64,000 nucleotides of DNA, from the NCBI GenBank assembly GCA_964434575.1, contig CAYSWB010000001.1:59051-123050 (forward strand), in the 5' to 3' direction. This stretch comes from DAORHV01 sp964434575 (GTDB taxonomy: Bacteria; Patescibacteriota; Gracilibacteria; Peribacterales; Peribacteraceae). This document shows positions 51,439 to 59,663 of this stretch, in pieces (position 1 is the first letter of the stretch; every line of letters starts with the position of its first letter). Position numbers and translations under genes: made by a program. The notes beneath the pieces were generated by a model that was given only the letters and a program-made list of their open reading frames with translations, was not told the origin of the DNA and did not search any database.

Positions 51439-52302
51439 ATGAAGCACCTCCCGCACTACCGCCCGCTCTTCGGCGGCGCCCTCCAGAGCATGATCACGCC
51501 CCGCGACGCAGGCGTCGTCCACCCCGACCACCCCGAATTCGAGGAGAGCATCGGAGCCCTTCTGGAAGCCAGCCGCGCGGACTTCGTGCTTGCGCAGTCG
51601 CTGGCCATGAAAACCGACGTCGCCGACCTGTGCGCCGGCGCTCCGGTGGAGGTATCGGCCACGGTCCCGCGCTTCCTCCGCACGAAAGACAAGGCGGACG
51701 CGGTCATCTATCCGGCGGGCGGCATCGATACGGGAACGCTCCGCGGCAAGGTTGCCGCGCTCATGATGGTCGCCGACTCGCCGGCCGTCACCGTCTTCGA
51801 CATGGAGCGTGACGTCGTCGGCTTCGCCAACGGAAGCATGGAGTGTTTGGACCCGGCCGATGGCAGCGACGGCATCGTGAAGAAACTCATCGAGCAGCTG
51901 AAGGCGGCCGGCAGCGACCCCAAGGACATCGTGATGGCCGTGTCGGCGTGCGCCCGTGCATGCTGCTTCGGTTACGACATGTCCACCGCGCAGAACGTGC
52001 CGCGTGCCGCGCGCCTGACATCGAAGTACGGCTCCGACGTGCTCACGCCGTCCATCACGTACCCGCCACGCACCGGCAACGGCATCGACCTGAGCTTGAT
52101 CGCCAAGCGTCAGGCGGAGCTCGCCGGCATCGACCCCGACCATGTGACCATGGATGCATTGTGCACCGCCCACGACGGAATCGTCGCAGGATCCGTGGAA
52201 CAGGGACGCTTCTTTTCCGGCATCCGCGGCGCGAAAATGGGCGCCAAGCAGACCCCGGCGGTGAAATGGAACGAGCGCCAGGCCCTGATGGTCTGGGCCT
52301 GA
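51439..52302 (+). CDS. YfiH/LACC1-like (multicopper oxidase-type) protein with altered metal ligands
   Basis: The 287-residue protein follows the order of the YfiH/PgeF/LACC1 family, purine nucleoside-active or peptidoglycan-editing enzymes. AALMMVADSPAVTVFD corresponds to the usual TADCxPVLLxD block, VVGFANGSMECL to the AHAGWRG block, SACARACCFGYDM to the GPxIGxCCYEVG block, LSLIAKRQAELAGI to the L-x-x-A-N-x-x-Q-L block, and ALCTAHDGIVAGSVEQGRFF to CTxxxxxxFFSYRR. Two of the three conserved metal ligands differ: the Cys is Ser and the His of the HAGW region is Asn. Either it uses other residues or it is a pseudoenzyme. The assignment rests on motif order read by eye. Confidence 0.6.
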   Translation: MKHLPHYRPLFGGALQSMITPRDAGVVHPDHPEFEESIGALLEASRADFVLAQSLAMKTDVADLCAGAPVEVSATVPRFLRTKDKADAVIYPAGGIDTGTLRGKVAALMMVADSPAVTVFDMERDVVGFANGSMECLDPADGSDGIVKKLIEQLKAAGSDPKDIVMAVSACARACCFGYDMSTAQNVPRAARLTSKYGSDVLTPSITYPPRTGNGIDLSLIAKRQAELAGIDPDHVTMDALCTAHDGIVAGSVEQGRFFSGIRGAKMGAKQTPAVKWNERQALMVWA

Positions 52303-52312
52303 GTCGAACAAG

Positions 52313-52340
52313 TTGCCGGAGCAGGCACGGCTCCTAGCCT
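52313..52340 (+). promoter_or_regulatory. Promoter with CCCCACA leader, 52362 gene
   Basis: TTGCCG (52313-52318), a 16-bp spacer and TAGCCT (52335-52340). The leader CCTTCCCCACATTCTC ends at the ATG. Same class as 1698 and 28445. Confidence 0.55.
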
Positions 52341-52361
52341 GCTGTCCTTCCCCACATTCTC

Positions 52362-52706
52362 ATGGCTATCGCCGCCCCTTCCAACACCGATCTCGACGAC
52401 GCAGTCGACCTGTACGCCGGCATGTTGCCGGGCGACGCCTACAGCCAAGCGCTGGCCAGGCTGACGCACGATGAGCAGCGTCAGTTGGAACTGGCGGGCA
52501 TGGACCGGTTCGCGGCCATCGATCAGCTGGCGGGCATCGTGGACATCGCGGATGACCTGCGGCAGCGAATGTTGGACTTGTCCGGCGCAGACCCGGAAAC
52601 GGCGGAAAGCGGCGCGTACGCCGAAGCGGCCACGCTGCTTACCGGCAAGGCGAATCCGTACGTTGAAGAAATGCACCGCCTGCTACGCAGCGCGTTGCGC
52701 TGGTGA
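52362..52706 (+). CDS. Hypothetical helical protein, 114 aa
   Basis: Not recognised. An acidic, all-helical soluble protein (DAVDLYAGMLPGDAYSQALA, LAGMDRFAAIDQLAGIVDIA). It shares promoter type and C-rich leader with the small proteins at 1750 and 28495. Its TGA directly abuts the stop of the convergent sigma-like gene (TGATCA at 52704-52709), leaving no intergenic space. No function can be offered. Confidence 0.65.
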   Translation: MAIAAPSNTDLDDAVDLYAGMLPGDAYSQALARLTHDEQRQLELAGMDRFAAIDQLAGIVDIADDLRQRMLDLSGADPETAESGAYAEAATLLTGKANPYVEEMHRLLRSALRW

Positions 52707-53831
52707 TCAGCGCAGGGTCAGCGCGTACGCCACGTCGATGAACGGCGTGGATTGTCCGAGCACGGCGGCCACCTGGCGACCGGCCGGGACATAGGCGGTG
52801 GATGCGCGCTCAAGCAAGTCGATCAGCTTGTCGACTTCCTGTTCGCTCGTTCCCTGCTGCTCGAACGCGCCGAGTGCGGCGGACAAACCGAGCGACGTGA
52901 GCTTGCGCGTGGTGTCGTAGGCGGCGAGCCCCTGCGCCTGCGGCGTGAGGGCGGAAAGCGACTTTTTAGCTTCCAGACCTGCGATTTCGCGCTTCAAGAG
53001 CAACGCATCGAGCGCGGCTACTTCGGTGCGGGCGCCGCGCAACGAGGTCGGCGACTGCACGACCACGACGAACGCGAGCACACCGGCCACGATGAGGTTC
53101 GAGAACACGGCGAGGAACGCGCCGACCACCACCCACTGGTACTTGCGCATGCGCAGCGCGTTGTACTTCTCCACGACGGCGAAGCGCAGGTTGGTTTCGC
53201 GGCGAATATCCAGGCCCGGCACGAACACGAGCGACTGGAGCTTGGTCTTCAGCGACTCGGAGGGCTGCCAGGCGGCGATGAGTTTCTCGGTGGCCTGGCG
53301 CAACGCCTCGGCGGCGGCCGGCTGCTTCATGCCGAGCACGGTCGCGACGCGGTCGATGGAGAAGCCCATCAGCAGCGACAAAATCAGGACGCGCTGGTCG
53401 GCGATGGACAACGTCCACAACGACTCGTGCAAGGACGAAACGGCGTGTTTCTCTTCGTCGTTCAGCCAGGCGAGACTGGGCACGTACACGCTGTCCAAGT
53501 CGGCTTCGCTGCCGGACATCGCTTTGCCGAGCGACTTGTCGGCGGTCTCGATGAGCAGGTCCAGCGACAGCGAACCGAACCACCACAGCGACATGGCGCG
53601 CGACAGCACGTCCAGGTACAGCTCGCTCATGAGCGTCTGAGCCGTACCGAGCGAACCGGTGCGATGGTAGAGGTAGGCGTAAAAGAGTTCCTTGGTATCG
53701 TCGACGAAGGTCAAGAAGTCCTTGGCGCCCTTCTTCAACACCGCCAGGTCGAGCGCTTTGTGCTCGGCCTCGACCGGGGTCGGGATCACTCCCGCCACGA
53801 CGTCGCCGGTGATGATGGGCTCGTTGGGCAT
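52707..53831 (-). CDS. ECF sigma-factor-like protein with C-terminal membrane segment, 374 aa
   Basis: The N-terminal 200 residues resemble an ECF sigma factor: a region-2-like helical block (KDFLTFVDDTKELFYAYLYH, LMSELYLDVLSRAM) and a region-4-like block with ADQRVLILSLLMGFSIDRVA and VLGMKQPAAAEALRQATEKL, the usual helix-turn-helix order. Near residue 230 a hydrophobic helix (WVVVGAFLAVFSNLIVAGVL) follows, then a 120-residue C-terminal part that should lie outside the membrane. It thus looks like a membrane-tethered sigma factor or a degenerate relative. Its ATG abuts the TAA of the upstream Cys-rich surface protein gene, so the pair is co-translated and may be a signalling unit. Confidence 0.65.
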   Translation of the reverse strand: MPNEPIITGDVVAGVIPTPVEAEHKALDLAVLKKGAKDFLTFVDDTKELFYAYLYHRTGSLGTAQTLMSELYLDVLSRAMSLWWFGSLSLDLLIETADKSLGKAMSGSEADLDSVYVPSLAWLNDEEKHAVSSLHESLWTLSIADQRVLILSLLMGFSIDRVATVLGMKQPAAAEALRQATEKLIAAWQPSESLKTKLQSLVFVPGLDIRRETNLRFAVVEKYNALRMRKYQWVVVGAFLAVFSNLIVAGVLAFVVVVQSPTSLRGARTEVAALDALLLKREIAGLEAKKSLSALTPQAQGLAAYDTTRKLTSLGLSAALGAFEQQGTSEQEVDKLIDLLERASTAYVPAGRQVAAVLGQSTPFIDVAYALTLR

Positions 53832-55661
53832 TTAGTTGGTACCGAAGTACTGCTCGAACAGGTCAACCGCTCCCATGTCTTCCAGGTAGCCGCCGATCTG
53901 GGGCAGCCAACCGCGGTTGCGGGCGGCGTTCTCCAGCCAGACGGTATGGGCGCGGACGCAGTCGGTTGCGGCAAGGATGGAGTCGTCGCACGGATCGCCC
54001 GGCACGTCGATCTCGCCGATGCGGTCGATGGCCTCGAACAAGTCCAGCTCGCGGCGAGCCAACTCCGGGTTGCCGGCCTCTTGCAGAAGAGAGCGCAGGC
54101 GCGACATGTCCGGCTGCTCCTTCAGGTACGCCTCCAGGGCGTCTTTCTGAGCTTCCAGGTCGCTGCCGGCGAACGCCTTGCGCTGCATCAGCGGAGCCTG
54201 GCGGGAAAGCGTCTCGGTCATGCGCAGCAGGTCACCCGGCTCGACGGTCGCCAGTTCGGCCTCGCCGCCGGTCAGGCTGGCCGCCAGCGACGGCGACTGC
54301 TGCACGGTCTGGGCGAAGCGCTGCAGGTACTGCGTGGTGGCCTGTTCGTCGATGGTCTCCAGCGTCTTGCGGTCGATCTTGCGGTCGCGCTGGATGGACA
54401 CGGTCAGGCGGTTGATGGCGTCCACCACCTCGCGCGCCTCCTTGGGCGTGGCGGTGGCGGCGATGGTCTCCAGTTCGATGAGATGGGACTCCACGGCTTC
54501 ACGGTCGATGCCGTACTCACGCTCGAGCACGGGCAGCACGACGCGCAGGTTCTCGGCGTTGGCCAAGATGTCTTGGTACGCGACGTCCACGTCCGGCACG
54601 GCCAACTTCTCCACTTTCTCCTTTGCGTTGACCACGGCCTCGAAGAGTTCCACCGGGCGCTTGTCGTCGGCGATCAGTACGGCGACGTCGTCGGCCGACA
54701 GGCCTTCGATGTCCAGACCCTGGCGCTGCAACTCGCTCATCAGCGCGACGGTCTCGTTGCGCAGGGCGACGGTGGGCAGCGGGGTGGCGACCTTGCGGAG
54801 CTCCTCCACGATGAGCGTGGGATCGCCGGTCAGTTTGGCCTGGTCGATGGCGGCCTCGGAGATGACGGTTTCGGAAATGGACGTGGCGATGAGACGGGCG
54901 AGCATGTCGTTGTACCGGTCACGCTCGGCGAACTTCGCCAGGCCCATGTCGCCGATGAATTGGTCGGCCAGCTCGCGTTGCTCGTCGGTGAGCTGGCGGC
55001 GGTCGCGCAGCGCGCGGAGAATGTCGAGAAGCGCGGTCTGCAGGTCGGGCTCGAGGTAGTCGAGGTACGCCGCTCCTTCCACCGTGCGGAAGAAGGTGTT
55101 GGCGGTCGCGGCGTCCACCGACGTCTGGAGAATGCGCGGCGGAATCGGCGGAGGCGGAGGAGTCTGGGGGACTTCGGCCGGCGTCTCGGTCTGGGTGTTG
55201 GATTCGGCCGAGGACGACGTGTCGTCCGGGGTCAGGTCGGCCTGCAGCGGCACGTCGGTTTCCACGGCGCAGGCACTGGAGCATCCGTCTCCGGACACGT
55301 TGTTGCCGTCGTCGCAGGTTTCGGGCGACTGGACGATCTGGTCGCCGCAGAACTCGATGGTGCACAGTGATCCGCAGCCGTCGCCGCCGACGTCGTTGCC
55401 GTCGTCGCACTGCTCGCCGGCATCGGTGATGGCATTGCCGCAGGATTCGTTCAGGCAGTACGCGCTGCAGCCGTCGCCGGAACTCAAGTTGCCGTCGTCA
55501 CACTGCTCGCCGGCATCGATGACATCGTTGCCGCACACTTCGTCGCTCTGCGCGAAGGACGTACCCTGACGGGCCGCGGAACCCACGGCGATCAGCGCCA
55601 CCAACGTGGCTGTCGCTGCGAAGCCGATGAGGGTCTTGTGCGAAGTGGGTATGGGTTTCAA
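53832..55661 (-). CDS. Secreted Cys-rich (DUF4215/Myxo-repeat) surface protein, 609 aa
   Basis: An exported protein with a signal peptide (LIGFAATATLVALIAVGSAA, cut near SFAQ) and then three tandem Cys-rich repeats of the pattern CGN..(I/V)..GEQCDDGN...GDGCS..C (residues about 40-135), known from myxobacterial and other surface proteins. A Pro/Thr-rich linker (PAEVPQTPPPPPIPPR) leads to a long helical domain (about 170-600) without known family. No membrane anchor is seen at the C-terminus. A TTG at 55661 is taken as the start because a TGCTATTAT extended -10 lies 11 nt before it; the GTG at 55682 is inside the promoter. It is co-transcribed with the sigma-like gene and may provide its external input. 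Confidence 0.8.
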   Translation of the reverse strand: MKPIPTSHKTLIGFAATATLVALIAVGSAARQGTSFAQSDEVCGNDVIDAGEQCDDGNLSSGDGCSAYCLNESCGNAITDAGEQCDDGNDVGGDGCGSLCTIEFCGDQIVQSPETCDDGNNVSGDGCSSACAVETDVPLQADLTPDDTSSSAESNTQTETPAEVPQTPPPPPIPPRILQTSVDAATANTFFRTVEGAAYLDYLEPDLQTALLDILRALRDRRQLTDEQRELADQFIGDMGLAKFAERDRYNDMLARLIATSISETVISEAAIDQAKLTGDPTLIVEELRKVATPLPTVALRNETVALMSELQRQGLDIEGLSADDVAVLIADDKRPVELFEAVVNAKEKVEKLAVPDVDVAYQDILANAENLRVVLPVLEREYGIDREAVESHLIELETIAATATPKEAREVVDAINRLTVSIQRDRKIDRKTLETIDEQATTQYLQRFAQTVQQSPSLAASLTGGEAELATVEPGDLLRMTETLSRQAPLMQRKAFAGSDLEAQKDALEAYLKEQPDMSRLRSLLQEAGNPELARRELDLFEAIDRIGEIDVPGDPCDDSILAATDCVRAHTVWLENAARNRGWLPQIGGYLEDMGAVDLFEQYFGTN

Positions 55662-55672
55662 GGAATCATTGC

Positions 55673-55681
55673 ATAATAGCA
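55673..55681 (-). promoter_or_regulatory. Extended -10 of the surface protein/sigma-like operon
   Basis: TGCTATTAT on the minus strand, 11 nt before the proposed TTG start at 55661. Confidence 0.5.
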
Positions 55682-55751
55682 CAAATGGCCATGTTCGGCA
55701 CGGACGTATAGCGGACAGATAGAAGGAAATATTGCCTGATATCTTTTTCTG

Positions 55752-56144
55752 TCAGACCAAAAAATCCGATCCGATATCCATCAGGTGCTCCGTCACACGA
55801 CCTCCGCATACGCACAACACGTCCATACGCGCCGGGCCGTCGTAGTCATGGCGGATGACCCATCCCGCCACGGCGCGACGCATGGCGCGCCGTTTGCGTT
55901 GCGTGACGGCGGTGCGGATGGGGTAGGCGGCGGAGTGCCGTTGCCGCGTCTTCACTTCGGCGAACACCAGCATCTTTTCCCGGGCGTCGTACGCCACCAG
56001 GTCGATCTCATCCCGGCCCAGCCGCACATTGCGTTCACGAATGACGTAACCGCGCGCACGCAGGTACGCCGCCGCGACGTCTTCGCCTGTGCGACCCAGG
56101 AGAAGATGGGCGCGCGCCGATGAGGGGGGAGATGACACCGACAT
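55752..56144 (-). CDS. yraN: YraN/UPF0102 endonuclease-like protein
   Basis: A small PD-(D/E)XK-fold protein of a family widespread in bacteria, linked to DNA recombination or repair but poorly characterised. The 130 residues show LLLGRTGEDVAAAYLRARGY, ERNVRLGRDEIDLVAYD (catalytic Asp) and LVFAEVKTRQ (E-x-K). ATG 56144 was chosen by family length (about 120 residues); the frame further upstream would run into the divergent comM gene. YraN and ComM genes are often neighbours. Confidence 0.88.
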   Translation of the reverse strand: MSVSSPPSSARAHLLLGRTGEDVAAAYLRARGYVIRERNVRLGRDEIDLVAYDAREKMLVFAEVKTRQRHSAAYPIRTAVTQRKRRAMRRAVAGWVIRHDYDGPARMDVLCVCGGRVTEHLMDIGSDFLV

Positions 56145-56182
56145 ATTCGAAGATCGCTGTCTTGGAGATATGCTTGCATAAA

Positions 56183-56200
56183 GGTGTACGAAAGTACACC
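56183..56200. promoter_or_regulatory. Operator-like perfect inverted repeat between yraN and comM
   Basis: GGTGTAC-GAAA-GTACACC, a perfect 7-4-7 inverted repeat in the 103-nt divergent gap. TTGCAT (56174-56179) lies just before it and TACGTT just after. Confidence 0.5.
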
Positions 56201-56247
56201 ATACGTTCGGACACCTCGCGTGCATCCCGCTTTCTTCCAACCTCCCT

Positions 56248-57753
56248 ATGCTGACCCAGCTCAGTTCGTTCGCGACCCACGGCGTGGGCGCCCTGCCCGT
56301 CCAGGTCGAGATCGGCGTGGTCCCCACCGCCGGTGAACCGAAGTTCCTCATCGTCGGACTCGGTGATACCGCGGTGCAGGAAAGTAAGCAGCGGGTGATG
56401 ATGGCGATGAAGGCATCGGGCTACAAAATCCCCATGGGCCGGGTGACCAACGTCAACCTCGCGCCCGCGCATATCAGGAAGGTCGGATCACGCTACGACG
56501 TGGCAATCGCGCTTGGCATTTTGCAAAGCAATAGTGTCATCTCTTTGCCAGAAACGGCTTTAAAGGCCACTTCATTCTTGGGCGAGTTGGCGTTCGACGG
56601 GACGCTCCGGCACTGCAGCGGCGTGCTGGCGGCGGTGCTTGCCGCCCGCCGGATGGGCATGACCACAGTGGTGGTGCCCCAGGCCAACGGCCCCGAAGCG
56701 GCGCTGGTTCCGGGCATCCGCGTGATCGCCGCCGCGACGTTGGTGGACGCCGTGGCGTACCTGGAGGGAACGAAGGAACCCCCGGTCATCCAGGCGCCGG
56801 CATGCGGCACCGAGATCCACGGCAACGACGTGGTGGATTTCGCCGACGTGCGCGGACAGACCCAGGCCAAGCGCGCGCTGGAAATCGCCGCCGCGGGCGG
56901 ACACAACGTCCTGCTGTCGGGGGCGCCGGGTTCCGGAAAGACCCTGCTGGCCAACGCGCTGCGCACGATCCTTCCGCCGCTCTCGACCGACGAAGCGCTG
57001 GAGGTAACCGGCATTTACTCGGTGGCAAATTTACTTCCCCCCGACACGCCGCTTATCCGGCACCGCCCCATCCGCACCGTGCATCACACCGCGAGCGGCG
57101 TGGCCATCGTGGGCGGCGGCACGCACCCCGCTCCGGGCGAGATCTCGCTGGCCCACAGGGGCGTGCTCTTCCTGGACGAACTTGCCGAGTTCCCGCCCCA
57201 GGTATTGGAAGTGCTTCGGCAACCGTTGGAGGACCGCAAGATCACCATCAACCGCGCACAGGGGACGGTGACGTTCCCGGCCGACGTGATCTTGGTGGCG
57301 GCCATGAACCCTCCGCAGTTTTCATCGTCGTCCGCCGAGCGCATGCGCCGCAGGATCAGCGCGCCGCTTCTCGACCGCATCGACCTGACCATCGACGTGC
57401 AGCCGGTGGAGATCGACGATCTACGCCGCAAGCCGGTGGCCGCCACGGAGACCAGCGCCGTCATCCGCGCGCGCGTGCTGGCGGCGCGCAACCGCCAAGC
57501 GAAACGCTTCGCCATGCACCCCATCTCCACCAACAAGGAGATGGGCGTGAAGGAGCTCGATGCGCTGTGCCCGCTGGACGCACAGAGCGAGGCGCTGCTG
57601 AAGCAGGCCGCCGCCCGGCTGAACCTGTCGGCGCGCAGCTACCACCGCACCATCAAGGTGGCCCGCACGATCGCCGACCTGGCCGACAGCGACCATATCC
57701 AAATGGCGCACGTCGCCGAGGCGCTGCAGTACCGCCAGTCGGTGGGCGTGTAG
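56248..57753 (+). CDS. comM: ComM/YifB-family Mg-chelatase-like AAA+ ATPase
   Basis: A hexameric helicase that promotes branch migration during natural transformation. The 501 residues have the complete family layout: an N-terminal Lon-like domain (GDTAVQESKQRVMMAM, GRVTNVNLAPAHIRK, SRYDVAIALGIL), Walker A LSGAPGSGKTLLANALRTIL, the sensor region RPIRTVHHTASGVAIVGGGT and HPAPGEISLAHRGVLFLDEL (Walker B), the arginine-finger area (MNPPQFSSSS, RRRISAPLLDRIDLTIDVQP) and a C-terminal helical domain with LSARSYHRTIKVARTIADL. The usual C4 zinc motif after MNPC is replaced by MNPPQFSSSSAERM, so zinc binding is lost. Its TAG abuts the stop of the convergent 57754 gene (TAGCTA). Confidence 0.95.
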   Translation: MLTQLSSFATHGVGALPVQVEIGVVPTAGEPKFLIVGLGDTAVQESKQRVMMAMKASGYKIPMGRVTNVNLAPAHIRKVGSRYDVAIALGILQSNSVISLPETALKATSFLGELAFDGTLRHCSGVLAAVLAARRMGMTTVVVPQANGPEAALVPGIRVIAAATLVDAVAYLEGTKEPPVIQAPACGTEIHGNDVVDFADVRGQTQAKRALEIAAAGGHNVLLSGAPGSGKTLLANALRTILPPLSTDEALEVTGIYSVANLLPPDTPLIRHRPIRTVHHTASGVAIVGGGTHPAPGEISLAHRGVLFLDELAEFPPQVLEVLRQPLEDRKITINRAQGTVTFPADVILVAAMNPPQFSSSSAERMRRRISAPLLDRIDLTIDVQPVEIDDLRRKPVAATETSAVIRARVLAARNRQAKRFAMHPISTNKEMGVKELDALCPLDAQSEALLKQAAARLNLSARSYHRTIKVARTIADLADSDHIQMAHVAEALQYRQSVGV

Positions 57754-58719
57754 CTACGCCGCGAGGGCGTGGCGCTCCGGGCCCTTGCCGGCCAGCCAGA
57801 TCGCCTTCGTCTCCTGGCGCACGGCCTCCAGGTCCACGCCCATGGTTTCGAATTCCGCCTTGATGCGCTCGTAGATGGACATCCATCCGTCGGCGAATCC
57901 TTCGATGTGCTTGATGGCGTAGATCTCGGACGGCCACACCGGTTCCTTGGCGCCGATGTACTGCTGGTACGCCGTACCGGACGCACGCGACTTCACATGT
58001 GTCGTGCGCATGCCGTCGAACGTCTCGATGTCGTCCAATTTCGTGCCGGTCGCTTTTCCGCACACGTCGGCATAGATGAAAATTTTCTGCTCGGTCGTGA
58101 GCGAATCGTAGATGGCGTCGCAGTATTCGCGGACCCAGTCGTCGCGCTCACCCACGGACATGTGTTTGTCCGCCGACACCGGGCCGACGTGGAACTCGGT
58201 GGGCATGAAGAGTTTCCGCACGTCCGGCCGGATGCGCAGATCGTCCAGCATCGCATCGCCGACCACGTCGTTGAAGTGGTAGCGGAACACGCCGGTGAGT
58301 TTCCCAAAATCGTTCATCTCGCCGGCCGCATGCAACGCACGGGCGGGCATGCGCATGTGGGCGGCCTTGTTCACCGCCGCCGTGAGCGAACCGGCGTAGA
58401 TGCCGGCGACTTCCAAGTGCGCGTGCAGGCGGTTGTTTTTTGCGGTGAGCGGGGCGGCGGCGAGACGCGTGCGGCGCAACGACGCGATGTCATCGGGGCC
58501 GATGGCCTCCAGCGCAACGGCGGCGTTCGTCAGCGGGCTGTCCTTGAGTTCCACCGCGCCCGCCGCGAGCAGGCGGCGGAACGTCGCGTTGATCTGGTCT
58601 GCTTCCGCGACCACGATGTCGCGGCGGGGATCGCCTTCCATGCCGTCCAAATCCATCCACGACAAATTCTCCCACTCGCGTTTCGGGACATTCGGGCCGA
58701 GGGCGGGACGGAAGGACAT
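57754..58719 (-). CDS. Hypothetical protein, 321 aa
   Basis: Not recognised. A soluble alpha/beta protein of average composition, with several His and aromatic residues (FRYHFNDVVGDAMLDDL, FMPTEFHVGPVSADKHMSVG, EFETMGVDLEAVRQE). No signal, membrane segment or nucleotide-binding loop. ATG 58719 lies 8 nt after TACAAT. It is divergent from pyrF and ends directly against comM. The helical end (SIYERIKAEFETMG) and mixed core suggest an enzyme, but no catalytic motif can be named. Confidence 0.7.
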   Translation of the reverse strand: MSFRPALGPNVPKREWENLSWMDLDGMEGDPRRDIVVAEADQINATFRRLLAAGAVELKDSPLTNAAVALEAIGPDDIASLRRTRLAAAPLTAKNNRLHAHLEVAGIYAGSLTAAVNKAAHMRMPARALHAAGEMNDFGKLTGVFRYHFNDVVGDAMLDDLRIRPDVRKLFMPTEFHVGPVSADKHMSVGERDDWVREYCDAIYDSLTTEQKIFIYADVCGKATGTKLDDIETFDGMRTTHVKSRASGTAYQQYIGAKEPVWPSEIYAIKHIEGFADGWMSIYERIKAEFETMGVDLEAVRQETKAIWLAGKGPERHALAA

Positions 58720-58790
58720 GGGGAATCATTGTAAGTATCAAATGTGCTAATGCAATATATTTCCTTTTTTGCAAAGAGCAGGCCAAGGGC

Positions 58791-58796
58791 TATCCT
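58791..58796 (+). promoter_or_regulatory. -10 box of pyrF (leaderless)
   Basis: TATCCT, 6 nt before the ATG at 58803. Confidence 0.55.
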
Positions 58797-58802
58797 GCAG
58801 CC

Positions 58803-59642
58803 ATGCACTACGCCGACCGCCTCCAAGAACGCATCCAAAAAACTTCGCCCGTGTGCGTTGGCTTGGACCCCATGCTCGACAAGCTGCCCGACGGCGTGAC
58901 GAAAGACGTCGCCGGCGCCACGACGTTCTGCAAGGGCATCATCGACGCGGTGAAGGATTCCGCCTGCGCGGTGAAGCCGCAGCTGGCGTACTTCGAGCTA
59001 CTGGGATGGGAAGGCATGAAGGCGTTGTTCGAGGTGGCCGCGTATGCGCAGAAGCAGGGACTCATCGTCATCGCCGACGGCAAGCGCAACGACATCGGCT
59101 CCACCTGCGACGCCTATGCCGACGCGTATGTCGGCGCGGACAAGCCGTTCGACGCGCTGACCATCACGCCCTACCTGGGCTCCGACGGCGTGAAGCCGTT
59201 CATCAAGCGTTGCGTCGCCAACGGCAAAGGCATCTACGTGCTGGTGAAGACGAGCAACGAAAGTTCGGGCGAGCTTCAAGATTTGCCGGCCGGCGACGAG
59301 AGCGTGCACGAGCACCTGGCGCAGCTGGTGGAAAGCTGGGCCGCGCAGGAGATCGGCGTCTCGAATCTGTCATGCGTCGGCGCGGTGGTGGGCGCGACCT
59401 ACCCCGAGGAACTCAAGTACCTGCGCACGCTCATGCCCCACGTTCCGTTCTTGATCCCGGGTTACGGCGCGCAGGGCGGCACCGCCGAAGACGCGAAGTT
59501 CGGCTTCTTGCCCGACGGCAACGGCGCGATCGTGAACTCGGCCCGCGGCATCATCTACGCCTCGGCCAAGTCGGACTGGAAAGACGCCGCCGCGAAAGCG
59601 GCTGAAACTATGGCTGAAGAGCTGAAAAGGGCTTTGAAGTAA
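58803..59642 (+). CDS. pyrF: Orotidine 5'-phosphate decarboxylase, type 2
   Basis: Last step of UMP synthesis. The 279 residues are the longer type 2 form. The catalytic array is DGKRNDIGSTCDAYADAY (Asp-x-Lys-x-x-Asp). CVGLDPMLDKLP at the start binds the nucleotide, TITPYLGSDGVKPFIK and VLVKTSNESSGELQDL are typical of type 2, and the phosphate is bound by PGYGAQGGT plus NSARGIIYAS. ATG 58803 follows TATCCT by 6 nt, so a leaderless mRNA is expected. No other pyrimidine gene lies nearby. Confidence 0.96.
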   Translation: MHYADRLQERIQKTSPVCVGLDPMLDKLPDGVTKDVAGATTFCKGIIDAVKDSACAVKPQLAYFELLGWEGMKALFEVAAYAQKQGLIVIADGKRNDIGSTCDAYADAYVGADKPFDALTITPYLGSDGVKPFIKRCVANGKGIYVLVKTSNESSGELQDLPAGDESVHEHLAQLVESWAAQEIGVSNLSCVGAVVGATYPEELKYLRTLMPHVPFLIPGYGAQGGTAEDAKFGFLPDGNGAIVNSARGIIYASAKSDWKDAAAKAAETMAEELKRALK

Positions 59643-59663
59643 CAATTCAGCCTAGAAGCGCAG

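Noticed and set aside
52752..55370. 872-codon open frame on the plus strand
   Set aside because: Antisense to the sigma-like and Cys-rich surface protein genes; low-complexity Arg/Gly/Val-rich translation without motifs.
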